Source: Clonostachys chloroleuca
Lineage: Eukaryota > Ascomycota > Sordariomycetes > Hypocreales > Bionectriaceae
Direction: 5' to 3'
Length of the DNA: 64,000 nucleotides
NCBI GenBank assembly: GCA_037952775.1
Contig: JBANAY010000004.1
Span: 4,526,001-4,590,000, forward strand
Below, piece after piece: positions 44,883 through 56,318 of the stretch. Every line of letters begins with the position of its first letter. The first letter of the stretch is position 1. The notes under the pieces were generated by a model. The model had not been told where the DNA came from and did not search any database. It saw nothing but the letters and a program-made list of their open reading frames with translations. Both the position numbers and the translations under genes were made by a program.

Positions 44883-46078
44883 TGAGCTTATGAGTTGTGC
44901 CGTGGCTGGATGTGGAGGACGAGGTGAACCGGATGACACCAGAACTTTCTCAACAGTCGATAGGTACCATATAGTAGCCAGGTTACTAGTATTATATGAT
45001 TCCTGTACGCCTCTACGGCAGTGCCTGGTCAACTTATGAGCTGGTTGGCAGGATATCGTGCCTTGGGCTTGGATAAGATACTGCGGAGTCTAATGCAACA
45101 GCTGGGGTGCTTGATCCGTCCTCCCGTACCACCTGACTGATGGCGAGTGGATACACGTCCGGCCTGAACGCATGGTATAACCTTCGTGCGAATTGGGTTA
45201 CTATCACCAGCAGCGTTCCAATTGCTGCAACCAAATGGCCACCCTATAAATAGACGGCACGCCCAAAAGAGGCGTGATGAATCGTTAGGCAGACTGGCCG
45301 GCTGTGACTGGCAGCCAGGCAGCCACGGTGCCGGATGACTCAGCGCGCTCATGCGCCAATCTTAGGTAGTGCGCTCCAGCTCGATATAAGAGCCCGGGTA
45401 CTTGCGTCCTCCACTGTGTAAGGCGACTTCAGTGTACCTGAGCACTTACTAACAGACCACCACTTCCACCCATCACTTTGCCCCTCCAAACCCGACCGAC
45501 CAACCGTCTGCCGTTTTCCTCCAACTTCCGTCCTTGCATCAGTCAGTCGAATCAAGGCCCTCAGCTCTGCTCACGTAACCTGCCACCCGAAACATTTGGT
45601 ATCCACTTCCGCTCGCTGCCTTGCGCTCCAGCGTCTGGCCCTCCAACCCAGTCATCCGGCCCTTTCGACGATCTAGTCCTCTTCCCGAACACTTCCCTTC
45701 AGACAGCCTTGCGTCCTCGCTCTGGCCTGCCTTCGTTGCATCGCAACGAACCATTTCCACCTAACCACCTGCACCTGACTGTCTTGTGTATATTTCATCT
45801 CCCGTCGCTACCTGCCCTTTTACCCGTGCCACGCTGCATCGCCACTACCCACTTCTATCGATAGCGATATCGTCATTGAGGCCCAACCCTACCTACTTCA
45901 AGGCATCGGGATCAGTCAAGCCGCCAACATTCCCCCTTTAACGAGGAAGCGAAAGGCTGCTGAGGCGACGATAACTTCTACTCCCAAAGAAGACGTCGCC
46001 AACAAGAAGATTCTCGTCTCAGCGGCTTCTGCACTGGCAGCCCCCCCAACACCCGTTACCACCACCACAAGCGTCGAG
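44883..46078. other. Promoter and long leader of the RBR ligase gene
   Basis: The 45470-46078 part is pyrimidine-rich and probably a 5' untranslated region. A frame at 45478-45864 is not supported. The frame of the ligase itself is open back to about 45782 without an ATG. Confidence 0.45.
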
Positions 46079-47799
46079 ATGGATTCAGAGGAGGACTTCA
46101 TGTCACAAATGTCAAGCGATGACGAGAATATGAACTATGACAGCGGAGACGCACTTTCAGATGCTGACGGTATGCACAACGCAAACCCTATCCAAGCCCC
46201 CCTCAAGGCATACCACCTGATGCTAATATCTACCTAGACTTTGACGATGATTATGATCAACCGGACCCAGACTTTGACCTAACAAGCAAAGATCTCGAAA
46301 AGACCAAGAAGCAAGCACACATCGTCCCATTCAACGTTTACGACCCTGCCGACATTCAGAAGCAGCAGGATGGAATGATCAACGAGGTTAATATGATTCT
46401 TGACATGACCAAGGAAGATGCCGCCATCATGCTCCGTTACTTTAAATGGAACAAAGAAAGACTACTCGAGGATTACATGGATCGCCCAGAGCAAGTCCTA
46501 GAGGCCGCTGGCTTGAACACGACGACCGCAAAGCCCCCAAGCTTGAGACCATTCCTGGGTTCATGTGTGACATTTGCTGCGAAGAAGACGATGAGCTAGA
46601 ATCCTTTGCTCTTAAGTGTGGCCACCGATACTGCGTCGACTGCTACCGTCAGTACCTCAAGCAAAAGATCAAGGACGAAGGAGAGGCGGCTCGGATCCAG
46701 TGTCCTTCGGACGGTTGCGGCCGTATCCTTGACTCGAAATCTCTCGACATCCTTGTGACACCTGATCTCGTCGAGCGTTACAATGAACTGCTTCATAGAA
46801 CCTATGTCGAGAACAAAGACGACTATAAGTGGTGCCCTGCCCCCGACTGTCCAAACGCTGTGGAGTGTGGGGTTAAGAAGAACCAACTGAGCCAGATCGT
46901 TCCCACAGTCGAATGCCACTGTGGGAATCGCTTCTGCTTTGGCTGTCCCAACCCTGACCACCAGCCAGCTCCTTGTGAGCTTGTTAAGAAATGGCTGAAG
47001 AAGTGTGCGGATGACAGCGAGACTGCCAATTGGATCTCAGCAAACACGAAGGAATGCCCGAAATGTCAGTCTACAATTGAGAAAAACGGCGGTTGTAACC
47101 ACATGACGTGCAGGAAATGCAAGTACGAATTTTGCTGGATGTGTATGGGGCTGTGGTCAGAGCACGGCACGAGCTGGTACAACTGCAACAGATTCGAGGA
47201 AAGGAGTGGCTCGGATGCTAGAGACGCTCAAGCGAAATCCCGCGTTTCCTTGGAACGATATTTGCATTACTACAACCGGTACGCCAACCACGAGCAGTCT
47301 GCTAGATTGGACAAGGACATCGCGTTGAAGACCGAAAAGAAGATGGTCCAACTGCAGAGTGCCTCTGGCATGTCATGGATCGAGGTTCAATATCTGAACT
47401 CTGCCTCGCAGTCTCTCCAGACTTGCCGCCAAACACTTAAGTGGACTTATGCCTTCGCCTTTTATCTACAGCGAAACAACCTCACAGAGATCTTCGAGGA
47501 CAACCAGAAGGATCTTGAAATGGCAGTGGAAAATCTATCCGAGATGTTCGAGAAGCCAATTGTAGAGTTGTCCGACCAAAAGCTCAAGGTGGACATTATG
47601 GACAAAACATCCTACTGCAACAAGCGTCGGGTCATCTTGCTTGAGGACACAGCCAACAACCTCGCCCAGGGTACGTTTCCTCTAATCAACAAATATGTGT
47701 TATAAGATTTCAACTGCTAACTCTTGAGACACAGGTAAATGGCTGTTCAACGGGGATTTGAACATTGGCAGCAGCACCAGCAGCACTAGCCGTCGTTAA
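46079..47799 (+). CDS. Ariadne-type RBR E3 ubiquitin ligase, with apparent frameshift
   Basis: Exons 46079-46169, 46238-47670 and 47735-47799, with introns of 68 and 64 nt. Read through, it would give about 529 residues. RBR ligases take ubiquitin from an E2 onto a RING2 cysteine. Order: acidic N-terminus (MDSEEDFMSQMSSDDENM), ubiquitin-associated-like segment (LRYFKWNKERLLEDYMDRPE), RING1 (CDICCEEDDELESF...CGHRYCVDCY), IBR (WCPAPDCPNAVECG...CHCGNRFCFGC), RING2 (CPKCQSTIEKNGGCNHMTC, whose Cys after NGG is the catalytic one), then the ariadne helical domain. The frame breaks inside the C5 run at 46534-46538: the upstream and downstream frames differ by one base, and one more C would join them. 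All domains around it are intact, so a missing base call is the likeliest cause. Confidence 0.9.
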
Positions 47800-49203
47800 A
47801 CTTAATATTTCGCACACATTCATGCGTTTTCCTTCAAAGTACCCGGACCAGAAGAAATCAATGGTCGCTGCTCCTTAGGCTGGTACAATTTTCCCACATA
47901 CAACATATATATATGGCGGTTAAGCAAGTTTCAGTTTTCACACATTTCTTTTTTCCACTGTAGATTGGTTTCCCCCTCCCAAACCATTCGGTTTGCCGTT
48001 ATCATGAACTCGGAGTAGGGTGAACATGCTGGGATTAGGCCGCGGTCGTTGTACCGCTACGATTATGTTCTTTGATTCTTGATAGGTTGGCGGTGTCAGC
48101 ATAATTTAGTAGTCTGTATCTTTTCATCATTATCTCATTCGTACTCTAGCGAGCTAGTTGCGAGCGAGCGAGTGAGGTCGCCTCCTCCGTCGAGAAGATT
48201 TACCGTGTTGCTCATAAGATCTCATAAGATCTCAAGTTGAACCAGAATAAAACAGCCTATTATCATGAAACATAAAACTTAAGCGAAGAAGTCAGAAGCA
48301 GGTTTTTATATGCCTAATCTCATTAAACCTCAATATCGGTGGGACCCGCGCTGCCTTGTTCTTTCTCCTCTCGTAGGCCCTGACTTGTTTTATTTTCCCA
48401 TTTGGGTGTCCCTGATCCTAATTAGCCCTACATATATTTTACTTGTTTGGTGAAGAGAAGATCTGAACTTTGCCAGCTGGAGGCTGGAGAGCTGCCCTGC
48501 CAAGCGACTGACATTAAACATGGCGCACCAAAGCGCTGTTCACACAAGTCAGGGACCTCACTTTCTTATTCATAAGGCTAAATGTAGTAGCCAGAAACTG
48601 AGTAGTGATTATTCTACAGTATTTAGCTGCTATGTGTTGATGTTGTGTTGAAATTCAACGCTGGAGGTTCTGGGTGTGCCATGCTTTATGTCAAGTTGCC
48701 TGCCTGCCTGTCTTGACTTGTATATAGCACACCAGGTGCTGGAACTACGAGCTATGCATTAAATCTTAGCGCATAGCTCTTGAGTATGTAGCTCACAAGA
48801 GCAATATTGGACCAAGAGTGTGCCTTGGGCAAAAGAGAGATTCGATTCGCCTTGGACTGACTTTTGAAAGTAGGCTGAGAAATTCTTTACGCATTTAGGA
48901 TTGGTATCATGATATCTACCCCTCGAGCGCCTCAATGTACAAATATAAAATAAGAATCGAGCAGTCTGACCGTCCATGTATACTCCATAACACCCCAAAA
49001 AATGAATCCCCGCGATTTCAAAAGCAAGCCGCCCTCAATGAACCAAAAATGAAAATAGGTCTATGTCGTTATAATATATATACACAAGCGTAGTGGGTGT
49101 GAGGAAGGAGGTATCAAAGGTATTCTCGCCGTAGAGGGATATGTTGGTGATTTGATGCTTCAAGCTTAGGTAGGTTACAATAACGCTAATTGGGGGAGTA
49201 CAA
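47800..49203. other. Convergent 3' spacer
   Basis: About 1.4 kb between the RBR ligase and EXO1. It contains a short tandem duplication near 48215-48235 (ATAAGATCTC repeated). No coding signal was recognised. Confidence 0.5.
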
Positions 49204-51620
49204 TCAGGCCAAGGCGAAGGCAAACCGGGATAGATCAAGTCTTTTCCGAGGTCGGCCATCTTCGACATCATCCTCAGCCTCCTCGTCGCTATCGGGGATG
49301 ATCTGATCCTCGCTACCTACCCCTTCCAAAGGTCTGGTCAAAGCTTCCATCTCAGCAAGGTCGACTTTAGGAAGCGGTACAGATGGAGGGTTAACAGGTA
49401 ATGTCGGCACAGGTGGCTTTGCAGCAGGCCTCTTGATAGTTCGAGGCTGTGGTGAGACTGGGCCATTGAACGCTTTTGCAGCAAGGCGTTGAAGTGGTGT
49501 GGGTCTCGAGGCTGCTGTTGATGGAGCTGTAGAAGGCGTAACAGATTTGATAGACCTAGTGCTGAAAATGGAAGACCGGCGAGACGATGCCTCCGAAATT
49601 GGAGTCGATGAACATGAGAAACGCTGTAGGTTCAGCTGATAAGGCGACTCGGGAATAGAAGAGCCACCAGTAAGCTTGGGGAGTGACAGAACTTCTTCTC
49701 CCAGAGACGTCCCAACATCACTTGCTGCCATGGAAGTCTGACTTAAATCAGTAGGCTCGGTAAGAGAAGAAGCCTGACTAGTTTGCTGTGAAGTGCCCTG
49801 ACTGCTGCTTTGGCTCGTGGTCTGGCTCGAATCCTTGAAGATCGATATTGACTTCTTGGGCTTATTCTCAGCCTTCCACCCGTCAATATCTGGAAGGCTA
49901 AGCAGCGCCTCCTCGATTGAGTCGTCAGACAATAAATATGCATCGCTTTTCGCCCTTCTGGGGCTGCGGGCAAGTTTGGATTTTGCGAAAAATCGACTCT
50001 TCTTCGGCGATCCCTCCTGGTCATTGTTCTCGTCACATAGGCGCACCTTTTTGGATGGGCGAATGCCAGGATGTTCTAGTTTTGAGGATGATGATGTTTG
50101 AGGACTGCCTGCTGAGTTAGATGGTCCTGTTTTACCTGCTGGGCTGCTCGCCATGCGAGCCAGCATACTGGATATTGGCTCTGTCCGACGACGGTGGATT
50201 CGAGCAGATGCTTCTGCTGATTGTGTCGTACGGGCTGCGCTGGAAGCTTGTGAGGTTTCACTTAGCTCTTGCATATACGGTCTGGGCAGAGGGAAAACAC
50301 GTGGGACCAAGCCTCCATGAGTGATTTGGGCCACTTGCTGAGGGTCAACGGAGAAGCAATTTGGGTCCATTTCCCCCATTGGAATCCTATCATGTCTCTT
50401 GAAGAATGATTTGATAGGCTTCGTATCTGGCCGAATGGGCGCAGCGGCAGCTGTCGTCGTTTGCGAGTGTCTTCGCTTGGTAGGCGTTGTTGGAAAGTTG
50501 AAAGGCAGCTTTGTGATGGGATCCATGTCGCCCTTAGCAATTGCACGTGCTGTGCTGGTCTCAACATAAGAACCGATATATGGCATCTCCTCCGCCGTCC
50601 GTGAGCCGTCGAGTTCAGTTAAATGAACGAGCTCTCGCCTCGTGGGGCAAAAGACCCATTGATGAAGGAAGGTCAACTCGGCCTGGTAAAACAGTGTCAT
50701 GTAGTTTTCGGAGACTCGTTTCCCTTGAAACTGAAGCATCTTCACGACTCTTTCGGGCGTTTTTGATTTTCGAAGCATCCGGTATGCTGTCTTCAACCCT
50801 ACCGATGGGAGCCCTTCGAGATAATCACACCCGCTCAATATGGCCATCCGTCGAAAATCAGCATCGGTCCAACCAGTAAGAGAAACCTCCCGACAAGCGC
50901 AGAAATCACGACGATTGATCTCGATGCAGTTCCCGTATCGATCCAGTTTGGTAAGCAATCGTTTGGCCCCAAATACAAGCAAATCAGAGTCGTCCGAAAT
51001 AATTCCGTCTATCAATCCTTGGCGCTCGAGGTAGACAAGCTGTGCGTCGGCTTCGTATGGAGCAACAACGTATGGGATGTCCATTTGCTTCAGTTGCTGA
51101 ATAAGAGTTGCTGCCATTTCCGGGGTGATGTCGACACATTTCTGAAACTCCTGGGTGGCCTGGGCGATCTTTCCTGCACTGAGAAGCTCCATGGCCAGTT
51201 TCTTCTTTTGCTCTCTGCTTTTGGCACGAGATTCCTCCGTTGCGCCCTTGCTGGGTAGATAATCACCATCGAAAACCATGTACGGCGTTATCCCAAAATG
51301 ACGAAGCATCCTAACCCGATGCATTGCAGTTGTGACATATCTAAAGAGATGATAAGGTCAGCGCCAGACAAGTCAGGGGGAGCTCGGAATAAAGTCACCT
51401 GTCTGTCGGTATGCCCTGGCCGAGCTCGACCGCGCATGAAAACGCGGCTCGATGAAGCCATCCATACGCGTCCACCCCAAGGGTCAAGCCCCGGAACTTT
51501 TTAAGTTCAGTTGGCTTTTGGATAGATTTGAGAAGCGGAAGAAGACCTAAAAACTTAGGATCAATATATTGGTTGTAAGACGTTGGGTTCGAAGGGTGCA
51601 AGCGTACCGGATACACCCAT
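49204..51620 (-). CDS. EXO1: Exonuclease 1, FEN1/XPG family
   Basis: Exons 51608-51620 (13 nt), 51399-51546 and 49204-51340 give 765 residues; introns are 61 and 58 nt. The tiny first exon encodes MGVS plus one base and is followed by GLLPLLK, the invariant XPG-family start. EXO1 is a 5'-3' exonuclease and flap endonuclease of mismatch repair and double-strand break resection. All metal-binding acids are present: Asp30, Asp78, Glu150, Asp152, Asp171, Asp173 and Asp226, in VD-AYG, VFDGD, YEADAQ, SDDSD and SGCDYLEG. The helix-hairpin-helix (GLPSVGLKTAY) follows. After residue about 350 the protein is a long, Ser/Pro-rich, probably disordered tail ending RKRLDLSRFAFALA, which resembles the conserved C-terminal peptide of the family. 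The start is fixed by the splice phase. Confidence 0.96.
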
Positions 51621-52378
51621 CGTGACAGTCTGTTTCCACCGGAACAAATATGGCTAAATACAGTCTTTCCGGCAATACCTCAGACCAACCGGTCGATTGC
51701 CTCTGCAATCTCCAGGAGCACCGTTTAAGCTGTGGTGAGTATGGACATGAGCGTGAAGGATATCGAACGCGGGCGAGCACGCGTAAACGTTGAATCAAAA
51801 CAAAAACAAAAACAAAACGGTAAACAAGGACCGGGAGCTACTATAATGAACAGCAGAAGCACTTGAAAGTCCGAAAAGAAGGCCGAAACAAACACATTAA
51901 AACATTGCCGATATACCTGGGTGTGGAAGATCGAGACCAGGCTTCGATGTTGGGGTGGCGTCCAGTTTAATGGGCACACGTGCTCCGAGTCCCGTTAAGT
52001 GGTAATTAATGAAGCGCGTCGTTCAGCGCGTCTCAGCTAGCGGGGTTCCGGCGATCCCCCGGGCAACGGCACTTGTCCCTGTGCGGCCCACTAACCAGCC
52101 ACACGGGACGTGCCTGCTCAGGCGCAAGAACAATGGGGACGGTTATTTTGCATCCATCGTTTGTCGATTCCAAGGATCTGTTATTAATGGGTAAAATTGT
52201 GTTTTGGACGTTCATGGTAGCGAAGGCAAATCTCTTTTGGCGGGGATGGTACGAGCAACACGCTGAGGTTCGGATGGCAAGAGAACAGTTTCCAGCTGCT
52301 CTTCAGCTCTTAGCCTCATGCATTCACACAAATGCCAGCGCCCAATACGGAGATAGGTAAGGCGAGCAGGTAGATTAG
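51621..52378. other. Promoter region of EXO1
   Basis: Between EXO1 and the inverted-repeat element. No coding frame with domains; no further repeats seen. Confidence 0.45.
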
Positions 52379-52579
52379 CCAGTGGGTGACATTGAAATTA
52401 AGACACACAAACATTAAGGTGCTGATTTTCAAGTCTGCGGCCGATATTGTCAGATTACTAAGTACTAGTGATGCATACTTAAAAGAGAGTACTGCATATG
52501 TTGTCACTTCCTTTCATTTTATGTTACTGGACTTCGTTTATTCATCGTAGAAAGTATGTAGGCTCCTGTCACGCACTTG
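52379..52579. mobile_element. MITE copy, related to 31458-31689
   Basis: A 201-bp non-coding element with ends CCAGTGGGTGACATTGAAAT and CCTGTCACGCACTTG, imperfect inverted repeats. The flanks ATTAG (52374-52378) and ATTTG (52580-52584) match at 4 of 5 bases, consistent with an aged 5-bp target duplication. The interior is clearly similar to 31458-31689 in the same orientation. It sits about 200 bp upstream of TMA16 and could influence that promoter. Confidence 0.78.
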
Positions 52580-52787
52580 ATTTGGTATTACCTAGCTTGT
52601 GACTCCCCATTATACCGAGTAGGTGGGCTCCACTTTAAAAATTGTGCATGGAATCTGTATGGCGGACCTCAATCTTAGAGCCTCAGCTTAACCTATACCA
52701 ATCCGAAATTTACAACAAAACTCGCTTTACTTCAGTCGCTACATCCAACGTCACACACAGCGGCAAAGGTCTCTTTCAGTCCTCAAT

Positions 52788-53566
52788 ATGCCTAGTACTT
52801 TGCAAAAAACTCGCAAGCAGATCTCTAAAAAGAGAAATGGGGTTATGAATGCGTTGCATGAGAAATCCAGAGACTCTCTTCGGTTACACAAAGCCAGTGT
52901 GAGAGATCAGAGACTCGATAGACTTGCAGCAGCCCGGAGCAAAAATGAACAACCCATCGGTACGTCAAGCCCATATCGCAAATATACAATGTCTAAGATT
53001 ATTTATCAAACTACGCATTTCTGACACTTTGGGCCTTTGTCATAGTCAAGAGGGTAAACTTCTTCCAGGAAGCGTTGCGAGATTCAAAGGGCGAGGTGCT
53101 TGAGCTCACGACGATACAAGACAAAATTCAAGCGTGAGTTCACCTCTTGCCGTCATGATGGATGAAATACACTCTCGATCATTCCAGGGAATAGTACTCA
53201 CCAATAATCCAGATTTATTCACCAATATGTCGAGGAATATGATGCATTAAAAAAGGCACGCCGGCCTGGACGGCCCGCCAGCACGAGAGAAGATTTATTA
53301 AAATCAAAAGTTGCTGCCCTACAAGCAGAATATGATCAAGGTTTTTGTAAGCTTCCCGTTGATCTTGCGATCTGCGCCCTTTGCGCTAACCCTTGCCAGC
53401 TATTCCAGATGTTATTAATGCTGAGGGTGCCGCAATTTTGAGTAGCTGCGAAGATTCTTCGTCTGAAGCCATTCCTTGGTCCAAAGTAACGACTGTTCCT
53501 TGGATAAAGGTTACTCGCGCTGGGCAGACTCGGCAAGCTGATTTTCCCACCAAGGGCCTGAACTAA
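52788..53566 (+). CDS. TMA16: Translation machinery-associated protein 16
   Basis: Exons 52788-52959, 53046-53133, 53213-53346 and 53400-53566 give 186 residues; introns are 86, 79 and 53 nt. Yeast Tma16 (178 residues) associates with pre-60S ribosomes. The basic N-terminus KQISKKRNGVMNALHEKSRD, then RLHKASVRDQRLDRLAAAR, fits the family (a conserved ISKK-x-LH pattern). The middle has the helical segment VNFFQEALRD, IHQYVEEYDAL and the basic RRPGRP. The C-terminus contains EAIPWSKVTTVPWIKVTR. The start ATG is the first in the frame. A MITE lies 200 bp upstream. Confidence 0.9.
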
Positions 53567-54369
53567 GAAGCGGATTATCACTTGCATCTCAAACCCCTTG
53601 GATTAACTACCCTGTATCGGTTTCAGCCCATAGCGTGGTGAGGTCGGATGAACCAAAATTGATAAGTTTCCAACTTGCGAGTAGTAAATTTAATTTTTTT
53701 TTCACTCTCTGAGCAAATGTGATTTCTTCAGTCACATGTCCAAAGGCTCATTTCCTGTGAAGCGAGACGTAGGTATGCTTAAACGTAGGAAGCATTTCAC
53801 CACAACCTGAACCTACCTAGTGTGACTGATTTCGCCTTGTTGAATGCTTTTTTTTGTTGCTTATCTACGCTCTGTTAGGCTTGGCCAAATAGCCCCCCCC
53901 CCTTTTCCAATAAAAAGAAAAAAACAAAAGGAAAAACATGGAAGTTAAATGCAATGAAATGGAAATGAGACCAAAGTTGGATTCTTGTGTCTCATTGTCA
54001 TTAACGCCTCAAGAATGACAGTTTTAGTTTCAGTCACGGTCACAGCATCAGGCAAGCCGAGGGCCATAGACCAGTAAGTCAGAAGACATCGTTGAATCAA
54101 GCCGTGCTGAGATTGGGGAGCCGATTGTTTGCTTGGTCGTGATGGTCCAATAATCAGGACTTACTATGCTGACAACTTTGGATGCTCAAATGTTATAACT
54201 ACCTCATTGTTTTTCTCGAAAGTCTATCATCCAACACCTGCTAATATCAAAGGGATAATGCAAATGAAAACCAATATAAAAGCCTCAAACCAAGACCGGC
54301 TCATGTGCTTCAGCCATACCAACTTCAAAATGAAAACAGCCATTTTGCTCTGGAAACAGAAGTAAAACC
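53567..54369. other. Convergent 3' spacer
   Basis: Between TMA16 and ASF1. It contains a C9 run near 53891-53900 followed by T and A runs. No coding signal was recognised. Confidence 0.5.
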
Positions 54370-55355
54370 TTAGGAGACGACGCTGACGGGCTTAGCGCCA
54401 GGGTTGGGCTTCTCGGCCCCGTCAACCTCCATAGCATCGTCCTCTGGGCCTTCAACGCCCTCCTCCTCCTCTAGCTCCTCTTCACTCTCGTTTTCGATGT
54501 CAACACTTCCGTCCTCGGACATTTCATCTTCCTCATGATCATGCTCTTGGTCTTCCTCCTTGTTGGTCTCTGCCCCAGCCATTTCTGAGTCTTCTCCTCC
54601 CTCAGTTTTTTCCTTGGTGGCGGCGGCCTCTTCATCAGCTTCCTCGGCGCCATATTCCTCACCATCAGCGACAAGATCAGCTTCAGGCTGCTCGGGCGGG
54701 AACTCCGCGGGGGCAGATGCTTCAGAGTCCCTATAATTTATGTCAGCATCTGTGTTTGCTATCATGGGGCTGGCAAGTAATACCACTTGATGGCGAAACG
54801 AGTAACACGAGGCTTTTCCGCAAGAACATTGCGCTTCACACGTTCGATGATGGGTTTCGCAGGTGGCTCGGCGTTTAGCTCTTCCGAATCGTATTCATTA
54901 TTCACGTAGTAACCGACACGCACAAACTCGCGGCCATCATAGGCGCATGTGAGTAGAATCACAGTGACGCCAAGGATATCGGTCTCGGGGATTCGCGAGG
55001 TATTTGGTGCATCTGCCTCGAAAACGAACTTGTTGACACCAACAGGGATTGGGCCCACAAGAAGTGAATCGAGCTCTTGGTCGTATTGATCACTAGGACT
55101 CTAGGTCAGCATCTCGCCAGGAAGCAGACAGGGAGAAACAAAACTCACGATGTAGCGGAGCCAACATAGGTCAGTTTCCACTCTAGGTCTATAGCTTGGT
55201 GGTCAGAAGGGTAGATCATCGGATTCTAAGCAATCAGGAAACCAACCCTTCTCGAGCTGCTCCAAACATTCAAAGGTGATCTCAAATTCATATTTGTCGG
55301 TGAACTTGGCGGGGTTGTTGATGACCTTGACGCCTAAAAGGGAGACGACAGACAT
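54370..55355 (-). CDS. ASF1: Histone chaperone ASF1
   Basis: Exons 55247-55355, 55149-55188, 54784-55092 and 54370-54730 give 272 residues; introns are 58, 56 and 53 nt. ASF1 binds the H3-H4 dimer and passes it to assembly factors during replication and transcription. The conserved core is residues 1-155: [20 protein letters not shown] at the start, [12 protein letters not shown] (with the H3-binding surface), [15 protein letters not shown] and [25 protein letters not shown]. After [11 protein letters not shown] comes an acidic tail (about 155-260) dominated by Glu and Asp, typical of fungal ASF1. The 40-nt second exon and the phases were confirmed across all junctions. It is divergent from RNA14 with a 960-bp shared upstream region. 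Confidence 0.96.
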
Positions 55356-56318
55356 GGTGATGCTGGGTGTTGGTAGAACAGGGTGCTTGGGATTGAGCTG
55401 TCTGTTGATATGTTGATAAGTAGGTGGTGGTGGGAAGATTATCAACTCAGTTTTTCTTGGGTGGATGGCGATGGCTGATTCTTGAAGCAGGAATGTTTTG
55501 CTCCCAGTTGGATAGCGCGACTGGAAGAAAGGCGATGAAATCAAGTGGGAAAGACTCAGAATGGTGCCAGCATTGGTAGATGGAAAAAGAGAGAGGGTAG
55601 CGTTTGGCAGAGATGAAAGTTGGCTAGGTAATAGAATAATAGTGATCAAATGGGTGGGACATTATTACCGTACTGGGATAGTGGTGGGACGCGCCTGCTG
55701 GCCGCCAAGCGCGTTTAGTGGTTGCACCACCGCTGGACGCGAAAAAGATACGTACATCTTTAGGTGGAAGGCTAGCCCCACTTCCACCGCCCTCACACCG
55801 CCCAAATCTCGGCTAAGCCCGTTCTGTGAATCTGCCCAAGCCTTCTGATCGCGACAGCCCTGTCATTGTTGAGCAAGCTAAGCAAGCTTTTGTCGCCAGG
55901 CCTTTGTTGTCGCCTGAGTTTTCTTGTCGAGAGCTGACTGTCGTTTACGCCTTACCAGACCAACAGGCGGCTGCGAGTAGCCCATAAGTGAGGCGCGCAG
56001 TGTCGGATTGATTCATTTGCTGGTGTTTTCCAAATTTTCTCACTGTGTCGGGCGGCTGCGACCAACTGATCCTGACGAGCCTACGGCGATCCAGCTCCGG
56101 CGAAACTCCCTGACCTGTCTCTTCTTGAGGATATCCATCGCCTCAAGCCCTGATACCGAAACGTCGCACGCAAACGATTACTGCTTTTAATTTGATGCGA
56201 ACGAGTCGCGGGCATCTTATCGGGACCAGTACAAGTGGCTTCAGCTACACCTAGCCTGGAACTTCGTTGGCTGGTGGGTTGACTGCCTTATCAGTCGTGA
56301 CTGGAAGGCGCACGAGCG
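55356..56318. other. Divergent promoter region, ASF1 and RNA14
   Basis: About 960 bases serving two genes transcribed away from each other. No specific element was recognised. Confidence 0.45.

Noticed and set aside
45478..45864. 128-codon open frame before the RBR ligase
   Set aside because: Proline/serine/leucine-rich reading of a pyrimidine-rich leader; no domain, and the ligase frame overlaps in another phase.
53886..53935. C9 run followed by T and A runs as a possible structured element
   Set aside because: Simple homopolymers in a 3' spacer with no pairing partner nearby.
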